Source: Lamellibrachia satsuma
Taxonomy: Eukaryota > Annelida > Polychaeta > Sabellida > Siboglinidae
Length of the DNA: 64,000 bases
Direction of reading: 5' to 3'
NCBI GenBank assembly: GCA_033239005.1
Contig: BSQZ01000006.1
Location: 10,932,662 to 10,996,661 of the forward strand
In this document: one piece after another, positions 25,977 to 38,680 of the stretch
Layout of the letters: the number at the start of each line of letters is the position of its first letter
How positions within the stretch are numbered: position 1 is the stretch's first letter
The notes under the pieces: model-generated
Seen by the model: the letters and a program-made list of their open reading frames with translations, nothing else
Told to the model about the DNA's origin: nothing
Database searches by the model: none
Position numbers and translations under genes: made by a program

Positions 25977-27268
25977 AATAGTACATTTAACAAGATTGCC
26001 ATCCCACACAACAAGTTCCAGATGGCAAAGTGGACAGGGAAGCCATTGGCTTATCGAGAGTCCAACAATTTTCTCATCTATTTGTAGCCCACCCTTATCA
26101 AATATCTGTCAATTATATTTTTAAACATATTCACACTACTAGCATTAACACAATCATTTGGCAGTTTGTTCCATTAATTTGTCACCCTCTTTGAGAAAGA
26201 GTACTTTCTCATGTCCAACCTACACTGCTCCTTAACTAATGCTGCTTTGTGTCCTCTGGTTCTACTGCCTTCTTTAAGTTTGAAGAACATATTCCTATCA
26301 ACATCCTCATAACCGTTCACTATTTTAAACACTTCTATTTGGTCTCCTCTTAGTCTCCTGGTCTCTAGTGTTGTCAAACCACATTGTAATAAGCGACTTT
26401 CGTAACTAAGGTCTCTTAATTCTGGAATCATCTTAGTTGCTCTTCGTTGTATTCTTTCTAGCTTATCTATGTCTTTTTTACGATATGGCCTCCATGCTTG
26501 AATACAATATTCCAAATGTGGTCTAACTATTGCTTTGTACAGGGGTACAATTAGATGTGTACATTTACACTTCCCAAAATTGAATAACATTTGCCATTTT
26601 TCTTACCATTTAACTAATTTTTCCAGATCATCTTGTAAACTTTGGTTATCTGTATCATTAGTAACCTTTCTGAATACTTTTGTGTCATCTGCAAATTTGA
26701 GTACTTTGCTAGATATGTCATCCTCCAAATCATTTATATATATTAAAAACAGTATAGGGCCTAATACTGATCCCTGTGGTACCCCACTCAAAACAGATTT
26801 CCAGTTTGAAATCTCACCATCTACTATTACTCTCTGTCTTCTGTGTGTAAGCCACTTTTCTATCCAGTTGATTACATCATTGCCTATACCATGAGCTTTT
26901 ACTTTAAGTATCAATCTTTGGTGTGGCACTTTATCAAAAGCTTTCTGAAAATCTAAGTAGACAACATCCACTGGTGACCCGTCATCTACCCACTTTGTAA
27001 TTTCTTCAAAAAAACACAAGAGATTGGTTAGACATGACCTTGCTTTTAGGAACCCATGTTGATATGTATTTATTAAATTATGTTTTACAAGGAATTCCAC
27101 CATGTGGTCTCTAATTAATGTTTCGAGTCATTTACATACGACTGATGTTAAACTCACTGGTCTGTAATTGTCTGGCTTGTTCCTCGATCCCTTCTTAAAT
27201 AGTGGCGTCATGTTTGCTTCTTTCCATTCTGATGGAACTATTCCTTCTTCTAGTGACAAGTTAAAACA
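25977..27268 (-). mobile_element. CR1 insertion, 5'-truncated
   Basis: Copy 1 of the duplication gives the empty site, so the insertion is bounded at GCATGCA (25976) and TTGCATTAAACACTTC (27269). Minus-strand content is WKEAN, KKGSRNKPDNYRPVSLTS (about 27130-27230), YLDFQKAFDKVPH, SGVPQGSVLGPILF and FADDTKVFRK (26603-27103). An internal deletion after FNFGKCKC follows, then [16 protein letters not shown] and RNMFFKLKEGSRTRGHK (26174-26560), and the 3' UTR with TTAACAAGAT at its end. Same family as 4812-9150. Confidence 0.92.
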
Positions 27269-27429
27269 ATTTGCATTAAACACTTCGGAAATTTATCACA
27301 TTGAATATTCATTTAAAATGAACTAGTAACATACACATTACTTAACTATAATAACAGGGCTATTAATTGTTCTAATTGGGCGGCGAACTACTTTTTATTT
27401 TAAGTGTTTGTTGACATTGTGTTGGCTGA

Positions 27430-27601
27430 AACTTCAACCGCAAACATCATCATCACCGGTTGACCCAATTTGCTCGTCGGTGCAATCTGTGTTGTTACAA
27501 CTAAATCCTATGCAGCCACATACCTCATTGCACGGAATATTGTTAACGAGACAACTGCACTTCCTCTTGCACCCACGTTTACATCCACACTTGACTAAGT
27601 T
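27430..27601 (-). pseudogene. Isolated Cys-rich C-terminal domain with all Cys kept
   Basis: The minus-strand frame reads NLVKCGCKRGCKRKCSCLVN and continues with CNEVCGCIGFSCNNTDCTDE, followed by an acidic end and a stop, with no internal stop codon. The CxC and CxCxxxC spacing suggests zinc binding, like tesmin/TSO1-type CXC clusters. It is the tail of the gene family seen at 1720-4230. The rest of the gene is absent because the segment is cut at 27601 and joined to GPCR sequence. Confidence 0.7.
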
Positions 27602-27885
27602 TCAAAACGTGGCGTCTGCGCCGCGCATTCGGAACAGATACATCGCTGCCGACATTTACTGTACGCGGGTGATATTGGTTTCGCAGACATATAAACATCC
27701 TGGTGTAGCAGATGACAAAGGTGGAAATAGGAAGTAGATATTCAAAGAAGAATAACATCACACCGCATATCTTCTTCACAATATCGAAGCGTATATCGCC
27801 ATCATAATGCAGCGCCCGTTCACAACACCGGACGTCGGTTCTAAGAAACACAGCTTCAGAATTATAGGTCCCGGCCATTTACAAA
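27602..27885 (-). pseudogene. GPCR fragment (TM4-TM5 to third loop)
   Basis: On the minus strand, in two frames, come FLEPTSGVVNGRC (second extracellular loop), then VMLFFFEYLLPISTFVICYT and RMFICLRNQ (TM5), then VGSDVSVPNARRRRHVLK (third loop). This is the same receptor family as the genes at 10255 and 31612, and closest by eye to the pseudogene at 54454-54990. It is truncated at both ends and fused to the Cys-rich domain at 27601. Confidence 0.85.
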
Positions 27886-29990
27886 TTTCCTTATATATTA
27901 AATAGTTTAAGCATCACTTAGCACGATGCTTCCAAGGCACGTAATTTTGAATGACACAATAGTGTGGGTAGTCTCACACGCAACATGGGATGTTTTTGTA
28001 TCTTCATCAGCTTCAATATGTGTCTTTCTTACGATGTTGTGATCGCTCGACAACATGTAGTTTTCCATCATATTTTCTGTTTTTGTTCCATATGTTTTAA
28101 TGTAGTAATCAATTAGAGTGACATAGTATTGTATCTGTCAAATTTCATTGATCTATGTCCAGCATGACTATAGGAATCCTGGTGTCAATTTGATTCATCA
28201 GGCACGTACGCCCATAACACAACATTAATTGTTTTGGATTGTATTGTCTAATAATTGATTAATAGCACACCACAACTCTTGAAAGAGCCTAGTTGCGGCC
28301 TCTGCATGGAAACACCAAACCCAAGATTTTTTTTGGGGGGGGGGGTTGGGGGGCAGTAATAAACGACGAATGTGCGACCTGTAATATAACTTTATTATCG
28401 CCGAAGAAACGCCCGTATCGGATAAAATTCGTACTAACCTTAGGCTTAGATCCCCATAGGACAGTAATGACATTATACTAATTTCACATATTATCGTCCA
28501 AGCGTGTGCATGCGTGCGTGAGTGCGCGCGTGCGTGCGTGCCAAATATATTAAGACATTCCTTAGGGAAAGATAACACCATAATTTTCAAAAATACGCTT
28601 TGAAAAGTCTTCTACTGGAGCGGTCCAGTTGTATTTATGAACGAATCCACAGTGGCACGCATAACGTCAGATCCAACATTAATTACGTTAAACATATTGT
28701 GCTGCGATGGGCATTGCCAACATGTTGCGGTTTCTCCGTAAGCCTTCGTGTTGCCTGCATGTAATTACAAATCGTAGGTTTGCCTTGTCGCCGTGATACT
28801 TATCTGAATTAATTATGTTGTGCCTATCACCAAAGAGGGCGTGTTTAAGCATCATAAGACAACGCGCTGTTGAATTTAGTCGTAGTCACTTCATAATCGT
28901 TCATGAAGGAGGGAATATGTGTTTTCCAGTCAATGTCAGGATTGCAGGTATGTAATAACTGCAGCCATATTTTCTTAAATTATTTCGAGTTTCGTATCGC
29001 AATATGCTTACAGTTATCAACTTTAGCATGTAATTGAATCATTTGCTTTGTATGCTAGACAATTATACTGCCTTCTATGTTTTGAAGAAACATATATTTA
29101 GTTACCTAGCCATGTTTACATTTATGTTTACCTAAGCAACTGATGAAGATGTGTTGCAAAATGTCGTAATTATCACCGTGTTGTATTTACAGAGAGATGA
29201 CACAACGACACTAGATTCTACGCATGCATTCGTTTTCAAGGAAGTGCATACGTTTAAATTAAAAGTACCGTTAAATGTTGGCGTGTCGAGCGATAACAAC
29301 ATCTTAACAAAATCAGGTATTAACGGCTTGTAGGATATGCCTTCCCCTCTTATCTTCTCCTGGGCCGAACGCAACGGTCCAGAAAGTCATTTCTCACAGA
29401 CGTAGATGTAATGTGTTTTAATCGTCGGTCTTCTTTGTGCTCGCCAATGAGAATTAGAGTACTACAGAAGTGTAGTTAACGCACTGTTCCAGGTTCGAAG
29501 AGATGTTAATCGTGTACATCAGACGGCTACATATACAATGGCAATAAAATCGCCCAAGTTGACAATGATAAAAAAACAGCGAAAATAAATATAACCGTAA
29601 AATATATAGTCACTTGATATCTGGAAGATTAAAAGAGAAATTGAATTGTTTAATCTGAAGGGCTATTTTGAATTCTAATGGTAAAGCATGTATGGCCCGC
29701 CAGGACCACCCTTACTGATAACTTGGATGCCTAAATGTAGCTTGTGCCGGCCCCTTGGAATTCATCCACCAGTGTATTATACTCTGAGTTTACAAAATGC
29801 AGACTCCGTCAATAAAGGCGCTATAATTACTTAAAACCCAAAGGGCTTTACCATTGGTTCAACTTGTTAAACCACCCTCCGTCTCAACCGCTGGAGAGTT
29901 ACATCTTCCGTAAGTATCCTAGACAAAATTATAACTTAAACTTTTGGAGCTGAGCCCACCCCGGGTTCCCAGGGCTCTGGCTAAATAGTG
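27886..29990. other. No recognisable gene; G-rich run
   Basis: No coding motif seen on either strand. Notable only are a T8-G11-TT-G6 run at 28327-28353 that could form a G-quadruplex on the plus strand, and GTGC-type repeats at 28500-28540. Confidence 0.5.
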
Positions 29991-30202
29991 TTATTTGTTT
30001 CCCATATTTTGGCTATTTCCGAAACACCGAAAATTTCTCTTAAATACAATTATATAATAATTCCAAATAATACCCTGTCGCACCAGCCTGCCTCGATTAT
30101 TTGTTTCCCATATTTTGGCTATTTCAAAAACACCGAAAATTTCTTTAGAATACAATTAAATAATAATTCCAAATAATATACTGTCGCACCAGCCTGCCTC
30201 GA
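29991..30202. repeat. 106-bp tandem duplication
   Basis: Two adjacent units starting TTATTTGTTTCCCATATTTT and ending GCCTGCCTCGA, at 29991 and 30097, differ at only a few positions. The duplication is young. Confidence 0.9.
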
Positions 30203-30515
30203 TTATGCATAATATTTTTCCGCGTTTGTCGGCAAACTTCGATGTGACGTCACTGGTAACCTGGAAACGTAGGGAGACTGGGACTTTCCACTCATTCACC
30301 TGGGTTTAAAGCGATGTAAGTAGTTTTGCAGCGAGCGTCATAGTGCGTTTTTGTGGCATTCGGTTGTAATGCAAACAGTAGTAAGACAACAGTAACATGT
30401 AGTTCGTTTAAGTCCACTACACAGCTAGCTTTGCTAAAGAAATGGCCTTGAAAATGAAACCTTCAAACTTCAAGCCGGCGAAGCACAAACTTGATTCGAC
30501 CACCACCCGAAGCAA

Positions 30516-30704
30516 ATGGCAGCCTTGGATTATAGCCGTGCTAACATATCTTTGAAAGAACATGATGTGCCAACATTATTCCAGGTGGTGGAAGCTATGT
30601 TGATGTCATCAATCCGTAGAACCCGAAGTCCGAACTCAGTCAGCGACACGGTCAGAGACGAGTACTTCGCTCGGATCGAAGGCAAGCAGCCTGCACGTCA
30701 CTAG
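30516..30704 (+). other. Short ORF, 62 codons, not recognised
   Basis: ATG in good context (AAATGG) opens a frame beginning MAALDYSRANISLKEHDVPT and ending at TAG 30704. No domain, signal peptide or membrane segment is visible. It ends directly at the left arm of the foldback at 30705-31055, so it may be part of a DNA transposon. A perfect CRE-like TGACGTCA sits at 30245-30252. Calling it a gene would be guesswork. Confidence 0.25.
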
Positions 30705-31055
30705 CAGCGCGATCTTTTACCTTCTGACATGACCTTGAAAACGACCACACAGAGCCGCCAAGCTTATCCGCTACCATACATATACACATGTCAAGTTATT
30801 AATACTCTTACTTCCATATAGCGGTCAAAATTTACAAACAAATTAAAACAAAACTCATCATATGCAGCTATGCGTAAGAGAACGCAAGTTTTTGTTTATT
30901 TTTATAAACGTTGTACGTCATGATGAAGTAAGAGTAATTGTTTTTTTCCATTGACATGTGTACATGTATTTTGGATATATGAGAAGAAGACTGACGACTC
31001 TGTGTGGTCATTTTCATGGTTAGGTCAGAAAGTAAGTAATATTAAAGCGAAATCT
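30705..31055. repeat. Imperfect foldback (inverted repeat)
   Basis: CTTCTGACATGACC, GACCACACAGAGCCG, TACACATGTCAA and ATACTCTTACTTC (30720-30817) reappear in reverse complement as GAAGTAAGAGTAAT, TTGACATGTGTAC, GACTCTGTGTGGTC and GGTTAGGTCAGAAAG (30925-31035). Arms of about 100-150 bp flank a central loop. It could be a MITE or the tip of a larger foldback transposon. Confidence 0.7.
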
Positions 31056-31611
31056 ACTGGCCTCGCTAAACTGCTCCGAAAGAACCGAATTCGAGGAGGA
31101 TTCTGTATTTTCACTTGCCGCTAGCGGTTCGAAATCGCTACATTTTACTTTTTATTCCGGCAAATTGACATCGCCATTACTCGCCGTAGAAACGCGAGTG
31201 AGACTATGCTGAAACATTCCGTAGAAATCATTGACTGAAAGTAGGCACTTGTCATCAGTTGTGTCACCAAAACAAATGGTTGCACCATATTAGCTTCGAA
31301 TTTATGCGCGCTTTACGAGTGAAACGCATTAAATATATAATGTTTCGTAAAAATAAATGTTTATGTAAATTTTTCTGCTGGTATATTGTATATTATAATA
31401 TTAAACTTTGTGCACACACCGAAAAAGCATTTTTGCTAGCACCTTATTGTTATTCACTTTAAATCAAACTGACTAATGCTTTACAGGCTGACGAACAGAC
31501 AAGCACATCCCGTGTCACCGTCGCGTGTGAGACCATCACTCTCGTGTCATTTAAAATGAAGTCCCGTGGAAGCACCGGTGCTAAGTGACGCTTTTTCGAC
31601 TATAAAAAGCC
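31056..31611. other. 5' flank of GPCR 2
   Basis: No coding motif. TTTACAG at 31481-31487 is a possible splice acceptor for a 5' UTR exon. TATAAAAA at 31601-31608 lies too close to the start codon to serve as its TATA box. Confidence 0.35.
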
Positions 31612-32646
31612 ATGGTTGCGCTTGGAAACGAAAGTGTCTTGGACGGTATGTGGAACATTTCTCGAGCGCTGGCTTCGAGCAATGATTCAACGACTAATAT
31701 AAGCAACGACAGCTATGAAAACAGCAATAGCGCAAGGAACTATCAACTACTTGCGTATGCATTGATCGCTACGCTTGGCATGTTTGGAAACGCTGCAGTT
31801 ATCGTTGTCATATTACACAGTGCATCGATGCGCAATAAGTTTACAAACGTCTTGATCTTAAACCAGAGCAGCATTGATTTCGCGACGTCCGTTCTAATAT
31901 TGATAACGAAAACGTTGAACGTTTCGAAAGAAAACTTGTCCGGAGTGGGCGGTGACATTTTGTGTAAATTCTGGCTGACTGAACTGCCGCTGTGGAGCTT
32001 AATGGTATCGTCGTCGTACAATCTGATAGCTCTGACAATTGAACGATATATCGGGATTGTGCATCCAATGTTCCATCACACCTCTTTCTCAAAGACAAAT
32101 GTTATATTTTTAGCGTGCGCCTCTTGGTTGCCAGGGCCGATATTGATGTTGTGTTTCATGGTGCCAATGTCCAATGTTATTAACGGCAGTTGTACACTTA
32201 TTGAAATTTCTAACCAATCGTTGAGGATGGCAAGCAGTGTGGCGTTTTTCGTAGTACAATATCTACTCCCAATTACTGTGTTTATCACATGCTACAGCAG
32301 GATGTTTATACGTATGCGAACTCATGTACATCCGGAAGCACCAAATATCTGCCACGAGGCAATGGTTAAGAAGGCGCGCGCCAGACGCAACGTTCTAAAA
32401 ACTCTGTTGCTCGTCGTTATTGGATATATCCTGTGTAACACTTGGAACCAGTTAACTTATCTTGCTTTCAGTTTCGGCGCCCCTCTGGACTTCTCGAGCA
32501 ATTATTACAATTTCACCGTTATAGCGATGTTTGCAAACTGTTGCATCAATCCTTTCTTTTATGCGTTGCAATATCGCCCCTACCAGAACGAACTGCGGAA
32601 AGTCTTCTGTAAACGTGATTCCTCTGTTGTGAGTGATGCGTCATAG
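31612..32646 (+). CDS. Class A (rhodopsin-like) orphan GPCR 2, intronless
   Basis: A 344-residue receptor, alignable along its length with GPCR 1. The N-terminus is rich in N-glycosylation sequons (N6, N15, N24, N29, N32). Landmarks are GN60 in TM1, D89 in TM2, C118, E144-R145-Y146 followed by IGIVHPMFHH, W172, C194, P220 and Y228, and N313-P-F-F-Y317. TM6 reads GYILCNTWNQ with no proline, like GPCR 1. The third loop holds the basic run KKARARRNVLK, a likely G-protein contact. The start has a purine at -3 and G at +4. Its end RKVFCKRDSSVVSDAS matches the pseudogenes at 54454 and 56345, so this gene is closer to them than GPCR 1 is. Ligand unknown. Confidence 0.94.
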   Translation: MVALGNESVLDGMWNISRALASSNDSTTNISNDSYENSNSARNYQLLAYALIATLGMFGNAAVIVVILHSASMRNKFTNVLILNQSSIDFATSVLILITKTLNVSKENLSGVGGDILCKFWLTELPLWSLMVSSSYNLIALTIERYIGIVHPMFHHTSFSKTNVIFLACASWLPGPILMLCFMVPMSNVINGSCTLIEISNQSLRMASSVAFFVVQYLLPITVFITCYSRMFIRMRTHVHPEAPNICHEAMVKKARARRNVLKTLLLVVIGYILCNTWNQLTYLAFSFGAPLDFSSNYYNFTVIAMFANCCINPFFYALQYRPYQNELRKVFCKRDSSVVSDAS

Positions 32647-32850
32647 CTAATTGGCAATGAGATTCAATGAAACGTGCTTTTCAGTAAAATCTACGTTAAT
32701 ACATGCATACATGCGTGCATATATGTACGATATTGATAATGGCCTCTAGAAAGTAGGAACAGTACCTCTGTTGTGAGTGATACGTCGTAGTTACTGTGCA
32801 GTGACAATCAGTGATACGTCATTTTCAATAAAACCCACGCGTGCAAGCAC
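32619..32850 (+). repeat. Duplicated 3' end of GPCR 2
   Basis: CCTCTGTTGTGAGTGATGCG plus TCATAG (last codons and stop) recurs 144 bp later as CCTCTGTTGTGAGTGATACG plus TCGTAG at 32763. The following TTTTCAGTAAAATC / TTTTCAATAAAACC parts also match. Only the second copy has a canonical AATAAA, at 32827-32832, which may be the polyadenylation signal. Confidence 0.8.
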
Positions 32851-32885
32851 GCCCGCACACACGCAAGCGCACGCAAACATGCATG

Positions 32886-32920
<35 letters not shown>

Positions 32921-32969
32921 ACGCACACGCACACGCACACGCACACGCACACGCACACGCACACGCACA

Positions 32970-33058
<89 letters not shown>

Positions 33059-33067
33059 ATACACACA
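32886..33067. repeat. Compound CA / CACACG / ACGC microsatellite
   Basis: (AC)n, then (CACACG)n, (ACGC)n and (AC)n in order, directly 3' of GPCR 2. Similar arrays sit in the same relative place next to the pseudogenes at 54454 and 56345. Confidence 0.95.
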
Positions 33068-33394
33068 TTATGTATATATTGTATACGGTTGGCTATATAC
33101 GAAACAGGCGAATTGATGGTTATAATCACAATTTGGTGTGTCGTAGGAGCTGAGTTGAGCTGTTTTATTTTAACAATACAACATTGGTCGATATTGTATG
33201 AGGTGAGTTATTGCAATGTAGCTCGCAGCGACCTCAGCTGACCAATTTCTACGGACAAGCTATTCATTCTGTATAATATGTGTGCATTTACTCAGAATTT
33301 TGACGTTGCAGTGCAGTATTCTGCTTCTCGTTGTTGTTTCACAAATGTGTTCACGGTGAAGGTTCAATGGTCGATTCGTATTGTTTATTTACCT

Positions 33395-34310
33395 ATTAAT
33401 TCATACTGTTGGTTCACTACATGATTAATGTTGTTTGTTTACTAAATGATTCGTATTGCTGATTCACCAACTGATTCATTTTGTAGATTGAATGCATGAG
33501 TACCGCTGTATGTTTACTAATTATTTGAGTTGTTGGTTCGCTAATTTATTGATTCATAGTGTTGTATCACTGTATGAGTAATGTTGTTTGCTTACTAAAT
33601 GATTCGTGTTGCTGGTTCACCAACTGATTCATGTTGTTGGTTGACTACATGATAAATGTTGTTTGTTTACTAAATGATTCGTGTTGCTGGTGACCCAACT
33701 TCATGTTGTTGGTTGGCCACATGAGAAATGTTGTTTGTTTATTGAATTATTCGTGATGCTGTTTCGCCATTTGGTTCATATTGTTGGTTCACTATATCAT
33801 CAATGTTGTTTGTTTAATAAATGATTCGTGTTGCTGATTCGCCAATTGGTCCATATTGTTGGTTCTCTATATGATTAATATTCTTTGTTTACTAAATGAT
33901 TCGTGTTGTTGGTTCACCAACTGATTTATGTTGTTGGTTGACTACATGAGTAATGTTGCTTGTTTACTAAATTATTCGTTTTGCAATTGATTCATGTTGT
34001 AGTGTCACATGTTGTTGTTTCACATGTTGTTCTTTCACATGTTGTTGTTTCACATACTGATTCGCGGTTTTAGTTCACTACTTAATTTTTGGTTTCAATT
34101 CCCTATATGATTCATGTTCTTGGTTCTACAAGTAATTCGTGAAAGGGGTTCACTGATTGGTTCCTCTTGTTAGTTTACTGATTGATTCCTCTTGCTGGTT
34201 CAATAATTGATTCATGGTCTAGGTCCACCGATTGATTCGTGTTGTTGATTCACCAATTGATTCATAATGTGGGTTCACCAAGAGATTCGTGTTGTTTTCA
34301 CAATTGTTAT
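33395..34310. repeat. 25-bp minisatellite with 75-bp higher-order period
   Basis: The basic unit resembles TGATTCGTGTTGCTGGTTCA followed by CCAAC. TTGTTTGTTTACTAAATGAT or variants recur near 33431, 33508, 33584, 33659, 33731, 33805, 33881 and 33956, so three units form a 75-bp block repeated about eight times. The 34000-34310 part keeps only the 25-bp period. The flanks of the palindrome pseudogenes carry single related units (57400, 53940). Confidence 0.85.
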
Positions 34311-34629
34311 GTCCAAACGTGGCTTATTAAATGTATAGATGTTCCACCAACTAGGCCATATTGTTTTGCCTCATTTTACATTTCCTTGCTAAGTTTATAA
34401 CCCACTAGATAATGGGTAATTATGTAATATAAATTATGGTTAGTGTCCTGCGGATAGTTGCATAAATCTACACACGACTCCCTAAGTGCCAACTTGTTGG
34501 CCAAATGCTTGGGTGCCGTTGTATGACTGCCTCTCCTCATCTATCATCCAACTGGGTTCCACCAGCGAGACTAGTCGATAAACATATCAACCCATTTTAG
34601 TGGCAAATCTTCCCATAATTCAATTCTTC

Positions 34630-35230
34630 ATTAATCAAGATGGTGTGTATATATAGCATTAACTTCGCAGCCTTTAACAGCAATTAGGACAGGCTGGGGA
34701 ATTACAATTAGTCAATTTATTAATGACGTGGCCCTGATGAACTTATTTAATGCATGCAGAACCACAATTAAGACAACTATGTTTAATTCATACTGTAATA
34801 CAATGTATTCCTCAAGTCTGGTGTAAATAATAAACGCTTTACGGATGCATACAGCAGTTTTATAACTGTACACAACCAGGTAATGGTAATACCGTTTCAG
34901 CAAAAGAAACCTCTGCTTCTCAGAAAGGCATCAATTAAGCGCCTAATGGTTCTGGTAAAGATAAATATGCTAATTAGCTATTAGCCCTAACATAATTGTT
35001 CAGCTTTCAGGAATGTTTCGAATAAAACAAAATATTTTGGTGTGCCAATGTTGTACTTTTCGTGAGAATGTCCCATACTGCGCTAGGTGACATCCATGAG
35101 TGCTGGGACAGCCCCGGGCTGCACCAGGAGTTGTGTTCTACTTTGGCTGGTAACTCAAATGGGCGCCTGTCATGGAACAGCCCCTAATAACTAGATGGTA
35201 ATTAGCCTAACTTAGCCAGAACATACTTTG
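34630..35230. repeat. Non-coding repeat unit, copy A (partial)
   Basis: Shares GTGTGTATATATAG..CA-type sequence near 34640, and TTTTGGTGTGCCAATG, GTACTTTTCGTGAGAATGTC, GCTGCACCAGGAGTTG and ATTAGCCTAACTTAG (35030-35220), with copies B and C. About 330 bp between the two parts is private to this copy. No coding motif seen. Confidence 0.75.
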
Positions 35231-36150
35231 TTGAACGAGCTATTTCAACAAGAAGAATTGTGACGTGTTTGACAATGGAACTCGTAGCTGTGCTATGCTC
35301 GTCAGTCATCGTTGATGATGCGGGAAACGAATGAAGACTGAGCGGATATTAAGAACGGCTTCAGTGTCACATTAGACTCAATCATGCTTCGTTACACCAA
35401 CAACAACATGGCGATTATGAAGAGACGGCTGCATCATAGGTTTGTTTTGTTTAGTAAGCAGCTTTGGCTATAGCTGTCATTGCTATCAAAGTACATCACA
35501 TAGGTTTTTATATTGCGACAGGTTTTTTATTATGGTGGTATGTATATACAGGATTGACCTCACAGCCCGCAGCAGCAGTTGGAATATGCTGTGGCCCCTT
35601 CTGAATTTTTTTCATTTGTGCAGAACCACAATTAAATTTATGTATATGTCAAATTATTTTGGTGTGCCAATGTGGTACTTTTCGTAAGAATGTCCAATAC
35701 TAGATGACACCCAAGTTTGCTGGGGCTGCCTGGGGCTGCACCAGGATTTGTATTCTGCTTTGGGTGGGAACTCAACTGGGCGCATGTCATGCAACAGCCC
35801 CTAATTAACAAATAGAAATTAGCCTAACTTAGCTTAGAACTGGACTTGTGTGTGGCGTGCAACAGGAAATTGGATCAGAATACAGTAACTAATTATTATC
35901 ATCTGTCAGATTTACAAATGAGCTCCCGCTCTCTAATTTTACGTAGTGTCATGTTATATGCGATGGCAAGAACATAACTCTAGGGAACGTAATGAAGTTG
36001 CTCGTGTGTCAAATGGCAATGTAGAAGTAAAAGCGAGAAACATGAGCAAGATAGTCAAGCGATAAATAATTTTTGTTCAGCTTCCATTGATTATCACTAC
36101 ACTGTGTGTGCGTGTGCGTATGTGCGTTCGTGCGTTTGTTTTAAATTTCC
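35231..36150. repeat. Non-coding repeat unit, copy B
   Basis: From GAACGAGCTATTTCAACAAG through AACATGGCGATTATGAAGAG, TTTGTTTTGTTTA, AAATTATTTTGGTGTGCCAA and ACAAATGAGCTCCCGCTCTC to a GTGTGCGT run. The same order is found in copy C. No open frame with recognisable content. Confidence 0.85.
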
Positions 36151-36409
36151 AACGCAGGCAACTTTGACAAAAGTCTGTATAACTAATGCGGGCAACCATT
36201 CTCAACCTCAAAACGGACAAGCGTGCTACCTACTCTGTTACGTTGTTGTGATATAAATTACATAAAAGTCATATATGTAAACCACGTTTTATTCGACTGC
36301 AGATGGCGATCACAGTTTCTGTGTACTCTTCCTCCTTGTGTACTGCTGTACAGGGATGAGTGTCAGGTACAATATTGTAGAACTACTCTTTCTGTTCTTT
36401 CTTTCCATA

Positions 36410-36840
36410 GGTTTTTATCGGCCGCCCCCCTCTCTCTACCTTTCCCCCTCCCCTGATCTTCTCATATCCATCCTCACGCAGTCCTCCCATCTCAGCTGTG
36501 ACCTTCCCTTTTCCTGCGTCCTTCATGTGTTTCTACCTCAGCTCTCTTTCCTAGTTTGCCTGCATTCATCCTTACCAAGTGGCCAGCCCATCCCATCCTG
36601 CTTCTCACCAATCTTCCTGTTGGGCTGCATTGCATCGCAACCTCTTTCCTCAGGTCGTTCATCCTTCTTCAGTCCACCCTCTTTGTTCTTATTATTCTAC
36701 GCACCCCGTTGTTTTCACAAACTTGCAGATTCAGTCGTTGTCATTGTTCTGTCAACGCCATTATCTCCATACCATACAAGCATGCCGGTGTAACACTCTC
36801 TCAGGACTTTCCCTTTCAGGTTTTTCTAGCTTCACTTTAT
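36410..36840 (-). mobile_element. LINE 3' fragment (C-terminal domain of reverse transcriptase)
   Basis: On the minus strand one frame reads NGVRRIIRTKRVD, a stop, RRMNDLRKEVAMQCSPTGRL and VRSRMGWAGHLVRMNAGKLG. After a frameshift comes GRSQLRWEDCVRMDMRRSG. The RMxWAGHLVRM and LRWEDCVRxD strings are hallmarks of the C-terminus of RTE-like and related LINEs. The proline-rich plus-strand frames over it are shadows. Confidence 0.8.
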
Positions 36841-37179
36841 TCGTTGCGCAGTTTTAAATTCACACTGTTTTGAATTGACGTGTCACTTGTTTTTCCTCGT
36901 TTATGTGATCTCCCCGTCTCCCCGAGTAGCACTTCTTGTGAGTCATCGCTACTCCATCTGATGATCAGCGAGAATATTGCGGAAGGAACGTTATTAGAAA
37001 ACCGAAAACATTTAGGTGGTCTATCGATACATATACCAATCTTAAATCACCGACATTACGAATGTAAATTATGACTTAAATTGTACATTTGGTAAGACCC
37101 AACGTGCTTTACTTGCTTGGAGCGTTAACATTCACTGATGGCTGCATATTAATGAGGAAACACGCTCTGTTACTCCAGA

Positions 37180-38680
<1,501 letters not shown>

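Larger units (their letters stand above)
24470..27601. repeat. Segmental duplication, copy 2
   Basis: Aligns with 1-1882 from GGCGTCGTACGACACAGACG through the Cys-rich tail on the minus strand, interrupted by a CR1 insertion at about 25977-27268. At 27601 homology stops abruptly and GPCR-derived sequence begins. All four ATGGC motifs of copy 1 are kept (25460, 25640, 25774, 25915). Confidence 0.9.

Noticed and set aside
28327..28353. G-quadruplex regulatory element
   Set aside because: One G11-TT-G6 run with no gene beside it; noted only as a sequence oddity.
32777..33241. His-Thr, Arg-Thr and Cys-Val repeat frames
   Set aside because: Translation of CA/CACACG/ACGC microsatellites; the same applies at 54140-54467, 57002-57237 and 63196-63415.
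33395..34310. CRISPR-like array
   Set aside because: Adjacent degenerate units with no unique spacers, in an animal genome; it is a minisatellite.
36223..36873. Pro/Ser/Leu-rich plus-strand proteins
   Set aside because: The minus strand carries clear LINE C-terminal motifs; the plus frames are shadows.
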